From positions 310,001-374,000 of the forward strand of contig CAWDWM010000012.1 of assembly GCA_963806015.1 (NCBI GenBank): 64,000 nucleotides of DNA. The letters run 5' to 3'. Positions 16,706 to 24,224 of the stretch are shown here, one piece after another (the first letter of the stretch is position 1; each line of letters begins with the position of its first letter). Origin of the DNA: JAOPZW01 sp963806015 (GTDB lineage: Bacteria > Actinomycetota > Thermoleophilia > Solirubrobacterales > Solirubrobacteraceae). The notes under the pieces were generated by a model. It did no database searches. It saw nothing but the letters and a program-made list of their open reading frames with translations, and had not been told where the DNA came from. The position numbers were made by a program, and so were the translations under genes.

Positions 16706-17581
16706 GTGCTGCTGCTCACCGGCGCCACCGGTCTCGTCGGCTCCGCGCTGCTGCCGCGCCTGACCGCCGGCGGGCGAGCGGTCCGCTGCCTGGTGCGCGA
16801 CCCGCGGCGCTTGGGCGCCGAGCGGGTGCGCGTGCAGCTCGCCCTCGGCGACCTCTCCGACCCTCCCTCCTTCCGCAACGCGCTGCGCGGCGTGGACACC
16901 GTCGTGCACCTCGCCGCCGCCATCCGCGATCAGCCGGGGGGGTCGATCGAGGAGCTCAACGCGGTGGCCACGTGGCGCATGGTGCAGGCCGCGCGCCAGG
17001 CCGGCGTCGAGCGCTTCGTCTTCTTCAGCGCCCAGAGCGCATCGGCCCACAACCGCACGCGCTTCATGCGCGCCAAGGCGCTCGCCGAGCGCGCGGTGGC
17101 CGACTCCGGCCTGCCGCACACGATCTTCGCGCCGTCGATCGTCTATGCGCCGGGCGACGTCTTTCTCACCCTGCTGGAGCGCATGGCGCTGCTGCCCGTC
17201 GTGGCCATCAGCGGCTCCGGGCGCGCGCTGTTCCAGCCAATCTGGGCCGACGACGTCGCCGACTGCGTGATGGCCGCGCTCGAGCGCCCCGACGGCGCGG
17301 AGCGCTTCGAGCTGTCGGGCCCGGAGACCCTGAGCTACGACGCGATCGCCGAGCTGGTCCTGCGCGCCGCCGGGCGCCCACGCCCGCTGGTGCACGTTCC
17401 GCTGGGTGTCGTCAGTCGCGCTCTGCGCACGCTGGAGGCTCTGATGCGCTCCAACGCGTTCGCCACCTGGCACGAGGCGGAGCTCATGGAGGTCAGCATG
17501 ACCTCGCCCGCGGGGACCGCCGACGCCGAGGCGCTGGGCGTGGCGCCGAAGCGGATGGCCGACGTTCTCGGCGCCATTTGA
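16706..17581 (+). CDS. NAD(P)-dependent epimerase/NDUFA9-like atypical SDR
   Basis: A 291-residue Rossmann protein with the N-terminal dinucleotide motif TGATGLVGSAL (6-16). No canonical YxxxK dyad is seen; the equivalent region reads TRFMRAKALAE. This fits atypical SDRs (NDUFA9/YwnB-like) that bind NAD(P)H without classical chemistry. It lies 11 bp after the molybdopterin oxidoreductase and is likely cotranscribed with it. The start is GTG 16706. Confidence 0.8.
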   Translation: MLLLTGATGLVGSALLPRLTAGGRAVRCLVRDPRRLGAERVRVQLALGDLSDPPSFRNALRGVDTVVHLAAAIRDQPGGSIEELNAVATWRMVQAARQAGVERFVFFSAQSASAHNRTRFMRAKALAERAVADSGLPHTIFAPSIVYAPGDVFLTLLERMALLPVVAISGSGRALFQPIWADDVADCVMAALERPDGAERFELSGPETLSYDAIAELVLRAAGRPRPLVHVPLGVVSRALRTLEALMRSNAFATWHEAELMEVSMTSPAGTADAEALGVAPKRMADVLGAI

Positions 17582-17637
17582 CGCGCAAAGAGCGATGTTC
17601 GAACGCGAACGTACCGCCGCTCAGCCCTATTGAACCA

Positions 17638-17656
17638 CCGTTCACCGGGTAAATTG
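17638..17656 (+). promoter_or_regulatory. Upstream box shared by the two secreted paralogues (copy A)
   Basis: CCGTTCACCGGGTAAATTG matches 17 of 19 positions with 19142-19160 upstream of the second paralogue. A TTGAAC lies just upstream at 17630-17635. It is probably part of a common promoter or activator site. Confidence 0.45.
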
Positions 17657-17701
17657 GCGCGCTAAGCCCGTTCTCTGTATCGGGGCTAGGGGTGAACAAT
17701 T

Positions 17702-17722
17702 CCGGCGGGGTCGACCCGCCGG
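17702..17722 (+). promoter_or_regulatory. Leader hairpin of secreted paralogue A
   Basis: CCGGCGGG (17702-17709) pairs with CCCGCCGG (17715-17722). It is followed by TGTCTTGGGGGTGAT and the ATG at 17746. A hairpin in the same position with a similar TGTTGGGGGG tail precedes paralogue B. Confidence 0.55.
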
Positions 17723-17745
17723 CTGTCTTGGGGGTGATCTCTCAG

Positions 17746-19011
17746 ATGACCATTCGCGCTTCGCGCGGAGTGCGGCTGCTGATGGCAGCCGCGATAGCGT
17801 GGTTCGGCCTGGCGCTGTGTGCGCAGGCCGCTCACGCTACGTACGGCAAGGTGACGATCGTCAAGATCAACAAGGGGGGCGATCAGAACGACGCGTTCGG
17901 GTTCCATCCGAGCCTGATGCCGACCCAGCAGGACTTCTCGCTGAAGGGCGGGGAGCAGAAGACGTTCCAGGTCGAGTGCAACAACGACTCCTCCTACGGC
18001 TCGTGCTCGAAGTGGCAGCACCCGAGCCTGACCGTCACGGAGAAGCCGACGCCCGGCTACGTCCTGGAGAGCATCAAGTGCGTCCACAAGCAGGGCTCGG
18101 GCGCCTGGCCGTACGAGCCGTCGAGTTCCTCGCCGGTCGACGGCGACACGACGGTCTCGGGCTCAACCATCAACCTCAAGGTGAACTTCTGGGAATGGGT
18201 CAAGTGCTACGTCACGAACACCCCGAAGCCACCTGACAGCCACCCGGCCATCCACGTCGTCAAGGATGGACCGGCCACGGCGGCCCCGGGCGACACGCTG
18301 ACGTTCAGCTACACGCTCACCAACCCGGGCGACGTGCCGCTCACCGGCGTCACGGCCAGCGACGACAAGTGCTCGCCGCTGACCCGGACGGGCAGCAACG
18401 CCGCCGACACGACGCTCGATCCGGGCGACACGTGGACCTACACGTGCTCGTACGCGCTGCAGTGGAGCCAGGGCGACGCCAACCCTGTCGTGAACACCGT
18501 CACGACCTGCGGCACGCCGCCAGGTGGCGGCGCTCCCGGCGGTCCCGCCCCGGTGTGCGACACCGATCAGCACTCGACGACGGTCGTGCCGCCGAGCACG
18601 ACGCCGCCGAGCACGACGCCCGAGACGCCGGCGCAGGGTGCCGGCACCGCGCCGGCCACGAGCCAGACGCCGCAGATCGCGGTGAGTCCCGTCCGGGTGC
18701 GCCCGGGCAGCGCGCGGCTGAGCGGGCCCAAGGGCTGCCCGACCACCAGCGCGGTGGCGGCCAGCGTCTCCGGGCGCCGGATCGTCAAGGTGACGTTCTA
18801 CGTGGACGGCAAGAAGGTCAAGACGCTGACCAAGGCCAATCGCAATGGCCGGTGGGTGCTGCCGATGAACGTCAAGCGCTTCGCCTTCGGTACCCACCGC
18901 GTGCGGGTGACCGTGCAGTTCGCGAAGTCCAGCCAGACGAAGGCCAAGACCCTGCGGTTGAGCTTCAACCGCTGCCATTCGGCGAACGTCACGCCCAAGT
19001 TCACGGGCTGA
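17746..19011 (+). CDS. Secreted DUF11-type protein, paralogue A
   Basis: A 421-residue exported protein. Residues 1-32 are a signal peptide ending AQAAHA. The mature N-terminus (TIVKINKGGDQNDAFGF) is shared with paralogue B. A DUF11-like beta-sandwich follows at about 165-260 (GDTLTFSYTLTNPGDVPLTG), then a Pro/Thr-rich linker (TTPPSTTPPSTTPET). The C-terminal Ig-like module from residue 309 (VSPVRVRPGSARLSGPKGC to the end) is encoded by DNA identical to paralogue B over 308 bp. No LPXTG or membrane anchor is seen. The role is probably surface or extracellular. The start is chosen at the signal peptide Met after the GGGGGTGA leader. Confidence 0.72.
   Translation: MTIRASRGVRLLMAAAIAWFGLALCAQAAHATYGKVTIVKINKGGDQNDAFGFHPSLMPTQQDFSLKGGEQKTFQVECNNDSSYGSCSKWQHPSLTVTEKPTPGYVLESIKCVHKQGSGAWPYEPSSSSPVDGDTTVSGSTINLKVNFWEWVKCYVTNTPKPPDSHPAIHVVKDGPATAAPGDTLTFSYTLTNPGDVPLTGVTASDDKCSPLTRTGSNAADTTLDPGDTWTYTCSYALQWSQGDANPVVNTVTTCGTPPGGGAPGGPAPVCDTDQHSTTVVPPSTTPPSTTPETPAQGAGTAPATSQTPQIAVSPVRVRPGSARLSGPKGCPTTSAVAASVSGRRIVKVTFYVDGKKVKTLTKANRNGRWVLPMNVKRFAFGTHRVRVTVQFAKSSQTKAKTLRLSFNRCHSANVTPKFTG
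18670..18977 (+). repeat. 308-bp perfect repeat, copy A
   Basis: Every base of 18670-18977 equals 20422-20729 (offset 1752), including synonymous positions. It encodes residues 309-411 of paralogue A. Flanking sequence diverges abruptly at both ends. Confidence 0.97.
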
Positions 19012-19019
19012 CCCCAAGA

Positions 19020-19059
19020 CCCCGGTCGCGCCCCGGTTCACGCCGGGACGCGGCCGGGG
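19020..19059 (+). terminator. GC-rich hairpin after paralogue A
   Basis: CCCCGGTCGCG (19020-19030) pairs with CGCGGCCGGGG (19049-19059), one mismatch, with an inner CCCCGG/CCGGG stem. It is related in sequence to the hairpin after paralogue B. There is no strong T-tract. Confidence 0.5.
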
Positions 19060-19141
19060 CACCCCATTCCGGACCCGCGGCGACTTGAGCCCCGCGGGGA
19101 CCGGGTGGACGAATGACCGACCGTCCAACGCTGGACTTAGG

Positions 19142-19160
19142 CCGTTCACCGTGTACATTG
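19142..19160 (+). promoter_or_regulatory. Upstream box shared by the two secreted paralogues (copy B)
   Basis: CCGTTCACCGTGTACATTG differs from copy A at two positions. The 231-bp gap around it holds the terminator of paralogue A and the leader of paralogue B but no gene. Confidence 0.45.
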
Positions 19161-19201
19161 ACCGTCTACCCAGGCATGGATGTCCTGGGGTTGGGGTGAT
19201 C

Positions 19202-19225
19202 GTCCGGCGGTGGGGACCGTCGGAC
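19202..19225 (+). promoter_or_regulatory. Leader hairpin of secreted paralogue B
   Basis: GTCCGGCGGT (19202-19211) pairs with ACCGTCGGAC (19216-19225) with one mismatch. It is followed by ATGTTGGGGGGTTTTCG and ATG 19243, paralleling the leader of paralogue A. Confidence 0.55.
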
Positions 19226-19242
19226 ATGTTGGGGGGTTTTCG

Positions 19243-20763
19243 ATGTTCCAGATGTCCTTTAGCGCTTCGCGCGCCACGCGGCTGCTCGTTGCCGCGGCCG
19301 TCGCGTGCCTGGGCCTTGCGCTGTCCGCGCAGGCCGCCCACGCGACGTACAGCAAGATCCAGATCGTCAAGATCAACCAGGGCGGCAACGCGAACGACGT
19401 GTTCACGTTCGACACGGGGCTGACCCCGTCGCCGAGCCCGTCCTCGTTCACGCTCAAGGGCGGCCAGGCGAGCAGCGTCTTCAGCGTCGAGTGCAACGCC
19501 TCGAGCGCCTGCACCTCGCACTGGGGCACGCTGACGCAGACCGTCACCGAGCGCCCGGCGCCCGGATACACACTGACCGGCGTCGTATGCCGCAGCACGA
19601 CCGGCAGCGGCACCTGGGGCGCCGCTCCCGGGCCGACCACGCCGATCGACAAGGACACCACGTTCGATCCGGCCACCAGGAAGATCACGTTCAAGCTCGA
19701 CTGGTGGGAGCAGATCAAGTGCGAGGTCACCAACACGCGTGACACCGGCACGATCAAGGTGACCAAGAAGGTCGTCGCCCCGGCGGGCGACACCGGCAAG
19801 TTCAACCTGCTCATCGACGGTGCGGCCAAGGCCTCCAACGTCGGCGACGGCGGCACCACGGGCGTGCAGTCGGTGACCACCGGCACCCACACCGTGGGCG
19901 AGACGGCGGGCACGGGCACCAGCCTGGCCAACTACGCCGCCTCGACCTCGTGCGTCGACAAGGCGCATCCGGCCACGCCGGCCGACACGGACGGCAGCGT
20001 CGCCGTGGCCAAGGGCGACCAGTGGGAGTGCGTGATCACCAACACGCGCGCCGTCGGCACGATCAAGGTGACCAAGGCGCTCGCGCCCGCCACCGATGCC
20101 GGCAAGTTCAACCTGCTCATCGACGGCCAGGCCAAGGCGACCGACGTCGGCGACGGTGGCACCACCGGCGTCCAGACGGTCCTGCCGGGCGCCCACACCG
20201 TGGGTGAGGCGGCCGGGACGGCCACCGACCTCGCCAACTACGACGCGACGCTCTCGTGCACCGACACGGCGCACACGAACGAGCCCGCCGACACGGACGG
20301 CAGCGTCCAGGTCGACGCCGGCGATGCCTGGGAGTGCGTGATCGTCAACTCGCGCAAGAGCTCGCCCCCGCCGCCCGGTGACGAGCCGCCGACGAGCCAG
20401 CCGCCCGTCCAGGCCGTCAGCCCGCAGATCGCGGTGAGTCCCGTCCGGGTGCGCCCGGGCAGCGCGCGGCTGAGCGGGCCCAAGGGCTGCCCGACCACCA
20501 GCGCGGTGGCGGCCAGCGTCTCCGGGCGCCGGATCGTCAAGGTGACGTTCTACGTGGACGGCAAGAAGGTCAAGACGCTGACCAAGGCCAATCGCAATGG
20601 CCGGTGGGTGCTGCCGATGAACGTCAAGCGCTTCGCCTTCGGTACCCACCGCGTGCGGGTGACCGTGCAGTTCGCGAAGTCCAGCCAGACGAAGGCCAAG
20701 ACCCTGCGGTTGAGCTTCAACCGCTGCCACTCGGCCGTCGTCACGCCGAAGTTCACGGGTTGA
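19243..20763 (+). CDS. Secreted repeat protein, paralogue B
   Basis: A 506-residue exported protein. Residues 1-34 form a signal peptide (ACLGLALSAQAAHA). The mature N-terminus resembles paralogue A (IQIVKINQGGNANDVFTF). Two tandem prealbumin/SpaA-like beta repeats follow at about 159-259 and 262-360; each has GTIKVTK, GKFNLLIDG, VGDGGTTGVQ and WECVI. A Pro-rich linker precedes the C-terminal Ig-like module (394-496), which is DNA-identical to that of paralogue A. There is no sortase signal. It is probably an extracellular or matrix protein; the repeats could extend or retract by recombination. Confidence 0.75.
   Translation: MFQMSFSASRATRLLVAAAVACLGLALSAQAAHATYSKIQIVKINQGGNANDVFTFDTGLTPSPSPSSFTLKGGQASSVFSVECNASSACTSHWGTLTQTVTERPAPGYTLTGVVCRSTTGSGTWGAAPGPTTPIDKDTTFDPATRKITFKLDWWEQIKCEVTNTRDTGTIKVTKKVVAPAGDTGKFNLLIDGAAKASNVGDGGTTGVQSVTTGTHTVGETAGTGTSLANYAASTSCVDKAHPATPADTDGSVAVAKGDQWECVITNTRAVGTIKVTKALAPATDAGKFNLLIDGQAKATDVGDGGTTGVQTVLPGAHTVGEAAGTATDLANYDATLSCTDTAHTNEPADTDGSVQVDAGDAWECVIVNSRKSSPPPPGDEPPTSQPPVQAVSPQIAVSPVRVRPGSARLSGPKGCPTTSAVAASVSGRRIVKVTFYVDGKKVKTLTKANRNGRWVLPMNVKRFAFGTHRVRVTVQFAKSSQTKAKTLRLSFNRCHSAVVTPKFTG
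20422..20729 (+). repeat. 308-bp perfect repeat, copy B
   Basis: Identical to 18670-18977 at every base; it encodes residues 394-496 of paralogue B. The first mismatches are at 20421 and 20730. Confidence 0.97.
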
Positions 20764-20779
20764 TCTGAATCACCCCATT

Positions 20780-20809
20780 GGCCCCGGTCGCGTCCGCGCG
20801 GCCGGGGCC
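20780..20809. terminator. Hairpin terminator between paralogue B and the convergent amidase gene
   Basis: GGCCCCGGTCGCG pairs with the CGCGGCCGGGGCC arm around a short loop, followed by ATT. The two genes converge here, so it may act in both directions. Confidence 0.65.
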
Positions 20810-20829
20810 ATTCGTGCGTTCGGACCCGA

Positions 20830-22242
20830 TCACACCTGCGGGCGCCGCTGCGCCCACGGCCGCGCCGCCTCGAGCTGCGCGGCGACGGCGAGCAGATCGC
20901 CCTCGCGCGCCGGACGGCCGAAGAGCTGCACGCCGACCGGCAGGCCCTCGTGCTCGGCCAGCGGCAGCGCGATCGCCGGCTGGCCGGTGACGTTGGCCAC
21001 CGCGGTGAACGGCGTGAAGGCGCCCGAGCGCGTGAAGAGGCCCATCGGGTCGTCCGTGCGCCAGTCGACGTCGTCGAGCAGCACCGGCGCCTCGGCCAGC
21101 GCGGGCGCCACGATCACGTCGTACTGATCCATCCAGGTCACGAGGCCGCGCGCGAAGATCTGCAGCTGGGCCGACGCGAGATGCGTGTCGAGCGCCGACA
21201 TGCCGCGCACGAGCTGCCACAGCGCCCAGCTCAGCGGCTCCATCTCGTCCTCGGCGGGCTCGCGGCCGGCGACCAGCCGGCCGAAGGCGATCTGCAGCGT
21301 GACCAGCGGGGCGAAGAGCGCCGTGAACGCTCGCAGCAGGGTGTCCTCGCGCCACGGCGCCTGCGCCTCCTCGACGTGGTGGCCAAGCGACTCGAGCAGG
21401 CGTCCCGCCTCGTGCGCGGCCTCCACGCGCGCCGGGTCGAGCGGCACGTCGATGGGCGCGTTGGTGACCACGGCCACGCGCAGGCCGGCCGGCGCGCGCC
21501 CCGCGGCAGCGGCGAAGGGCTCGGCCGGCGGCGGCGCCCACGACGCGTCGCCGGTCTCGGTGCCGGCCAGCACGTCGAGGACCGCCGCGGTGTCGTGCAC
21601 GCTGTGCGTCAGCACCCCGTCGACGGCCAGGAAGCTCTCGCCCGTGTCGGGCGCCAGCGAGATGCGGCCGCGCTGGGGCTTGAGGCCGACGAGGCCGCAG
21701 CACGCGGCCGGGATACGCGTGGAGCCGCCGCCGTCGTTGGCATGCGCGATCGGCACCATGCCGGCGGCGACCGCGGTGGCCGAGCCACCCGACGAGCCGC
21801 CGCTCGTGCGCGCCGGGTCCCAGGGGTTGCGCGTCGGCCCGAAGCGCTTGGTGTTGGTCCACGGCAGGATCCCCCACTCGGGCAGCGTGGTCGAGCCCAC
21901 CACCACGAAGCCCGCTGCCTTCAGGCGCCGCACGACGTTGTGGTCATAGGGCGCCGGCCAGTCTCCGAAGAACTCGGCGGCGAAGGTCAGCCGCTTGCCC
22001 GCGATCGCGCGGTTGTTCTTGATCGCGATCGGCACGCCGGCGAACGGGCGCTCATCGCCGGCCCCGACCTCGTCGGCCGCGGCGAGGGCGTCGTCGGCGT
22101 AGACGTCGACGAACGCGTTGAGCATGGGGTCCAGCGCCTCGATGCGATCGAGCGAGGCCTGCACGAGCTCGCGGGCGGACAGCTCGCCGGAGCGCACGAG
22201 GCCGGCGAGCTCGCTCGCCGGGCGGAAGAGGAGGTCGGCCAT
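20830..22242 (-). CDS. Amidase signature family hydrolase
   Basis: A 470-residue amidase. The Ser-Ser-Lys catalytic set is visible: the lysine in GVPIAIKNN, then the serine-rich TSGGSSGGSATAVAAG signature and GGGSTRIPAACCGLVGLKP with the acyl-enzyme serine. Family members hydrolyse amides such as acetamide, nicotinamide or aryl amides, or form GatA; no GatB/C partner is nearby, so a stand-alone catabolic amidase is likely. ATG 22242 is the first Met before the conserved domain. It is divergent from the CGNR regulator across a 64-bp dyad. Confidence 0.9.
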   Translation of the reverse strand: MADLLFRPASELAGLVRSGELSARELVQASLDRIEALDPMLNAFVDVYADDALAAADEVGAGDERPFAGVPIAIKNNRAIAGKRLTFAAEFFGDWPAPYDHNVVRRLKAAGFVVVGSTTLPEWGILPWTNTKRFGPTRNPWDPARTSGGSSGGSATAVAAGMVPIAHANDGGGSTRIPAACCGLVGLKPQRGRISLAPDTGESFLAVDGVLTHSVHDTAAVLDVLAGTETGDASWAPPPAEPFAAAAGRAPAGLRVAVVTNAPIDVPLDPARVEAAHEAGRLLESLGHHVEEAQAPWREDTLLRAFTALFAPLVTLQIAFGRLVAGREPAEDEMEPLSWALWQLVRGMSALDTHLASAQLQIFARGLVTWMDQYDVIVAPALAEAPVLLDDVDWRTDDPMGLFTRSGAFTPFTAVANVTGQPAIALPLAEHEGLPVGVQLFGRPAREGDLLAVAAQLEAARPWAQRRPQV

Positions 22243-22253
22243 GGCGCCGGAGC

Positions 22254-22317
22254 CTAGATGACTGATTCCACCGTCCGTGCACATGCGAGCACGGCGGCCG
22301 CGGAACCAATCATCTAG
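22254..22317. promoter_or_regulatory. Long imperfect dyad between amidase and CGNR regulator genes
   Basis: CTAGATGA (22254-22261) is mirrored by TCATCTAG (22310-22317). Pairing continues inward (CTGATTCC with GGAACCAA, two mismatches) and again as CCGTGC/GCACGG near the centre. Position and symmetry suit paired operator half-sites for the divergent promoters. Confidence 0.55.
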
Positions 22318-22356
22318 TCGGGACCCCCGTAACCGGTTGATGCGTAACATGTGGTT

Positions 22357-22995
22357 ATGCAGCAGCCCGACCGCGCGCGCGACCTGCCCGAGGAGTTCGC
22401 CCTGTCGCTGGCCAGCGGTGCCGAGTGGTGGTACTGGCTCGGGGGGCGCCCGGCGCTCGACCTCGTCAACACGTTGCGCGAGCGCTGGCGCCGGCGCGTG
22501 GAGACGCTCGTGACGCCCGACGACCTCGGCCTGTGGCTCGTGCGGGCGCAGCTGTTGCCCGCGCCCGAGCGCGTCACCCCGGCGCGGCTGCGCGACGCGC
22601 GTGAGCTGCGCGAGGCCATCGACGACTGCGTGCAGGCGGCGGTCGCTCGCGCCGCGGCGCCGCCCGCCGCAGTGGCCGTGATCGACCACTGGCTGGCGCA
22701 CGCCGGCACACGTACCCAGCTGGACCTCGCGGGCGACGGCACACCCGTCCTCGGGGAGCGGGCGCCCGCCGACGCGGTGCGGCGCGCGCTCGGTGCGGTG
22801 GCACTCGACGCCGCGCACATGCTCGGCACGCACGAGGAGGCCACGCGCATCCGCGTCTGCGCGTCGGAGACGTGCTCGGCGCGCTTCTACGACCGCTCGC
22901 CGGCGGGCCGCCGGCGCTGGTGCTCGATGGCGCTGTGCGGCAACGAGGCCAAGGCGCGCCGTCACCGCGAGCGCTTGCGGGGCGCCCCAGCGTGA
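22357..22995 (+). CDS. CGNR zinc-finger (ABATE domain) transcriptional regulator
   Basis: About 212 residues. The N-terminal ABATE/DUF1470 domain begins WWYWLGGRPALDLVNTLRER. The C-terminal zinc finger is C-x4-C-x(about 13)-W-C-S-M-A-L-C-G-N, containing the diagnostic CGNxxKAxRHR motif. These proteins are putative stress or metabolite-responsive regulators. ATG 22357 is preferred; GTG 22351 is an alternative two codons earlier. It is coupled to the MFS gene by a 4-bp GTGA overlap and divergent from the amidase, so it may control both sides. Confidence 0.88.
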   Translation: MQQPDRARDLPEEFALSLASGAEWWYWLGGRPALDLVNTLRERWRRRVETLVTPDDLGLWLVRAQLLPAPERVTPARLRDARELREAIDDCVQAAVARAAAPPAAVAVIDHWLAHAGTRTQLDLAGDGTPVLGERAPADAVRRALGAVALDAAHMLGTHEEATRIRVCASETCSARFYDRSPAGRRRWCSMALCGNEAKARRHRERLRGAPA

Positions 22996-24224
22996 GCTCC
23001 CGCTACCGCTGGGTCATCCTCGCCACCGGCGCGGTCGGCGCCGGCGCGTTCTCGGCGCTGCGGATGGGCCTGCCCGCGCTCAGTCCCGCCCTGCGCAGCG
23101 CGTACGGGCTCAGCCTGGGCGAGATCGGGCTCGCGTTCGCCGCGGTCACCGGCGGCGGGATGCTCACCCTCGTGCCGTGGGGCGCGCTGACCGATCGCAT
23201 CGGCGAGCGCCCCGTCATGGCCAGCGGGCTCGGTGGCTGTGCCGCCGCGCTCGTCGGCGCCGCACTCGCGACGACCTACCCGGCGCTGCTCGCCGCGCTG
23301 CTGGTGGCCGGCATGTTCGGGGCCAGCGCGACCGGCGCCTCGGGCCGCGCGGTCATGGGCTGGTTCGCGCGCGGCCAGCGCGGCTTCGCCCTCGGCATCC
23401 GCCAGATGGCGCTGCCGCTCGGGGGCGCGCTGGCCTCGCTGACGCTGCCGAGCCTCATCGATGCGCACGGCCTGCAGGCGGCGTTCATCGCCCTCGCCGG
23501 GCTGTGCTTCACCGCCGCCGTCGCCGCGCTGGTGCTGATGCGCGACCCCCCGCCGATGCCCGACCGGCGGCCCGCGCTCGCCACGACGCCACCGACGCGC
23601 GATGCCCGCATCTGGCGGCTGGGCGCCGGCGGTGCGCTGCTCGTGTGCGCGCAGGCATCGATGCTCGGGTTCATCGTCCTGTTCCTCCACGACGCGCGCG
23701 ACGTCAGCGCGCCGACCGCGGCAGCGGCCCTCGGCGCCCTGCAGATCGTCGGCGCGCTCGTGCGCATCGTCGCCGGCCGGCGCTCGGATCGCGAGGGCCT
23801 GCGCATCGCCCCGATGCGGCGCATCGCCGCGCGCAACACCGTGCTGCTCGTCGCTGTCGGAGCGCTCGCCACCGGGCCCGGGTTCCTCCTGTACCCGGTG
23901 CTGGCCTTCGCGGCCATCTCGACCATGAGCTGGAACGGGCTGGCCTTCACCGCCGCCGCCGAGATCTCGGGCCGCGCCCGCGCGGGCACGGCCATGAGCC
24001 TGCAGAACACGCTGATCTCGGTCGGCGGGGTGGCCGCGCCCGGCGCCTTCGGCGTGCTGGTCGCGGCGACCTCGTGGACCGCGGCCTACGCCGTGCTCGC
24101 ACTGGCGCCGCTGGCGGCCTTTGCCGTGCTCGCCCCGCTGGAGGGCGAGGAGGACGACCGCATCGAGGCGCGCGCGCTGCGCGCGCGCGACACTCCCGAA
24201 CCATTGACCGTGGAGGCGACATGA
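22992..24224 (+). CDS. MFS transporter
   Basis: A 410-residue protein with about 12 hydrophobic segments. The loop 2-3 MFS signature is visible as GALTDRIGERPVM, and a related GRRSDREG appears in the second half. It is probably a proton-coupled transporter of the cyanate/carboxylate-like branch; the substrate is unknown. The start is GTG 22992, overlapping the regulator stop, and the stop overlaps the citrate synthase start by 4 bp. The regulator-transporter-citrate synthase order suggests uptake of an organic acid. Confidence 0.85.
   Translation: MSSRYRWVILATGAVGAGAFSALRMGLPALSPALRSAYGLSLGEIGLAFAAVTGGGMLTLVPWGALTDRIGERPVMASGLGGCAAALVGAALATTYPALLAALLVAGMFGASATGASGRAVMGWFARGQRGFALGIRQMALPLGGALASLTLPSLIDAHGLQAAFIALAGLCFTAAVAALVLMRDPPPMPDRRPALATTPPTRDARIWRLGAGGALLVCAQASMLGFIVLFLHDARDVSAPTAAAALGALQIVGALVRIVAGRRSDREGLRIAPMRRIAARNTVLLVAVGALATGPGFLLYPVLAFAAISTMSWNGLAFTAAAEISGRARAGTAMSLQNTLISVGGVAAPGAFGVLVAATSWTAAYAVLALAPLAAFAVLAPLEGEEDDRIEARALRARDTPEPLTVEAT

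Noticed and set aside
18163..20730. 855-codon minus-strand frame opposite the two secreted paralogues
   Set aside because: Its repeated segments simply mirror the duplicated plus-strand DNA; composition is RGH-rich and no domain is recognisable.
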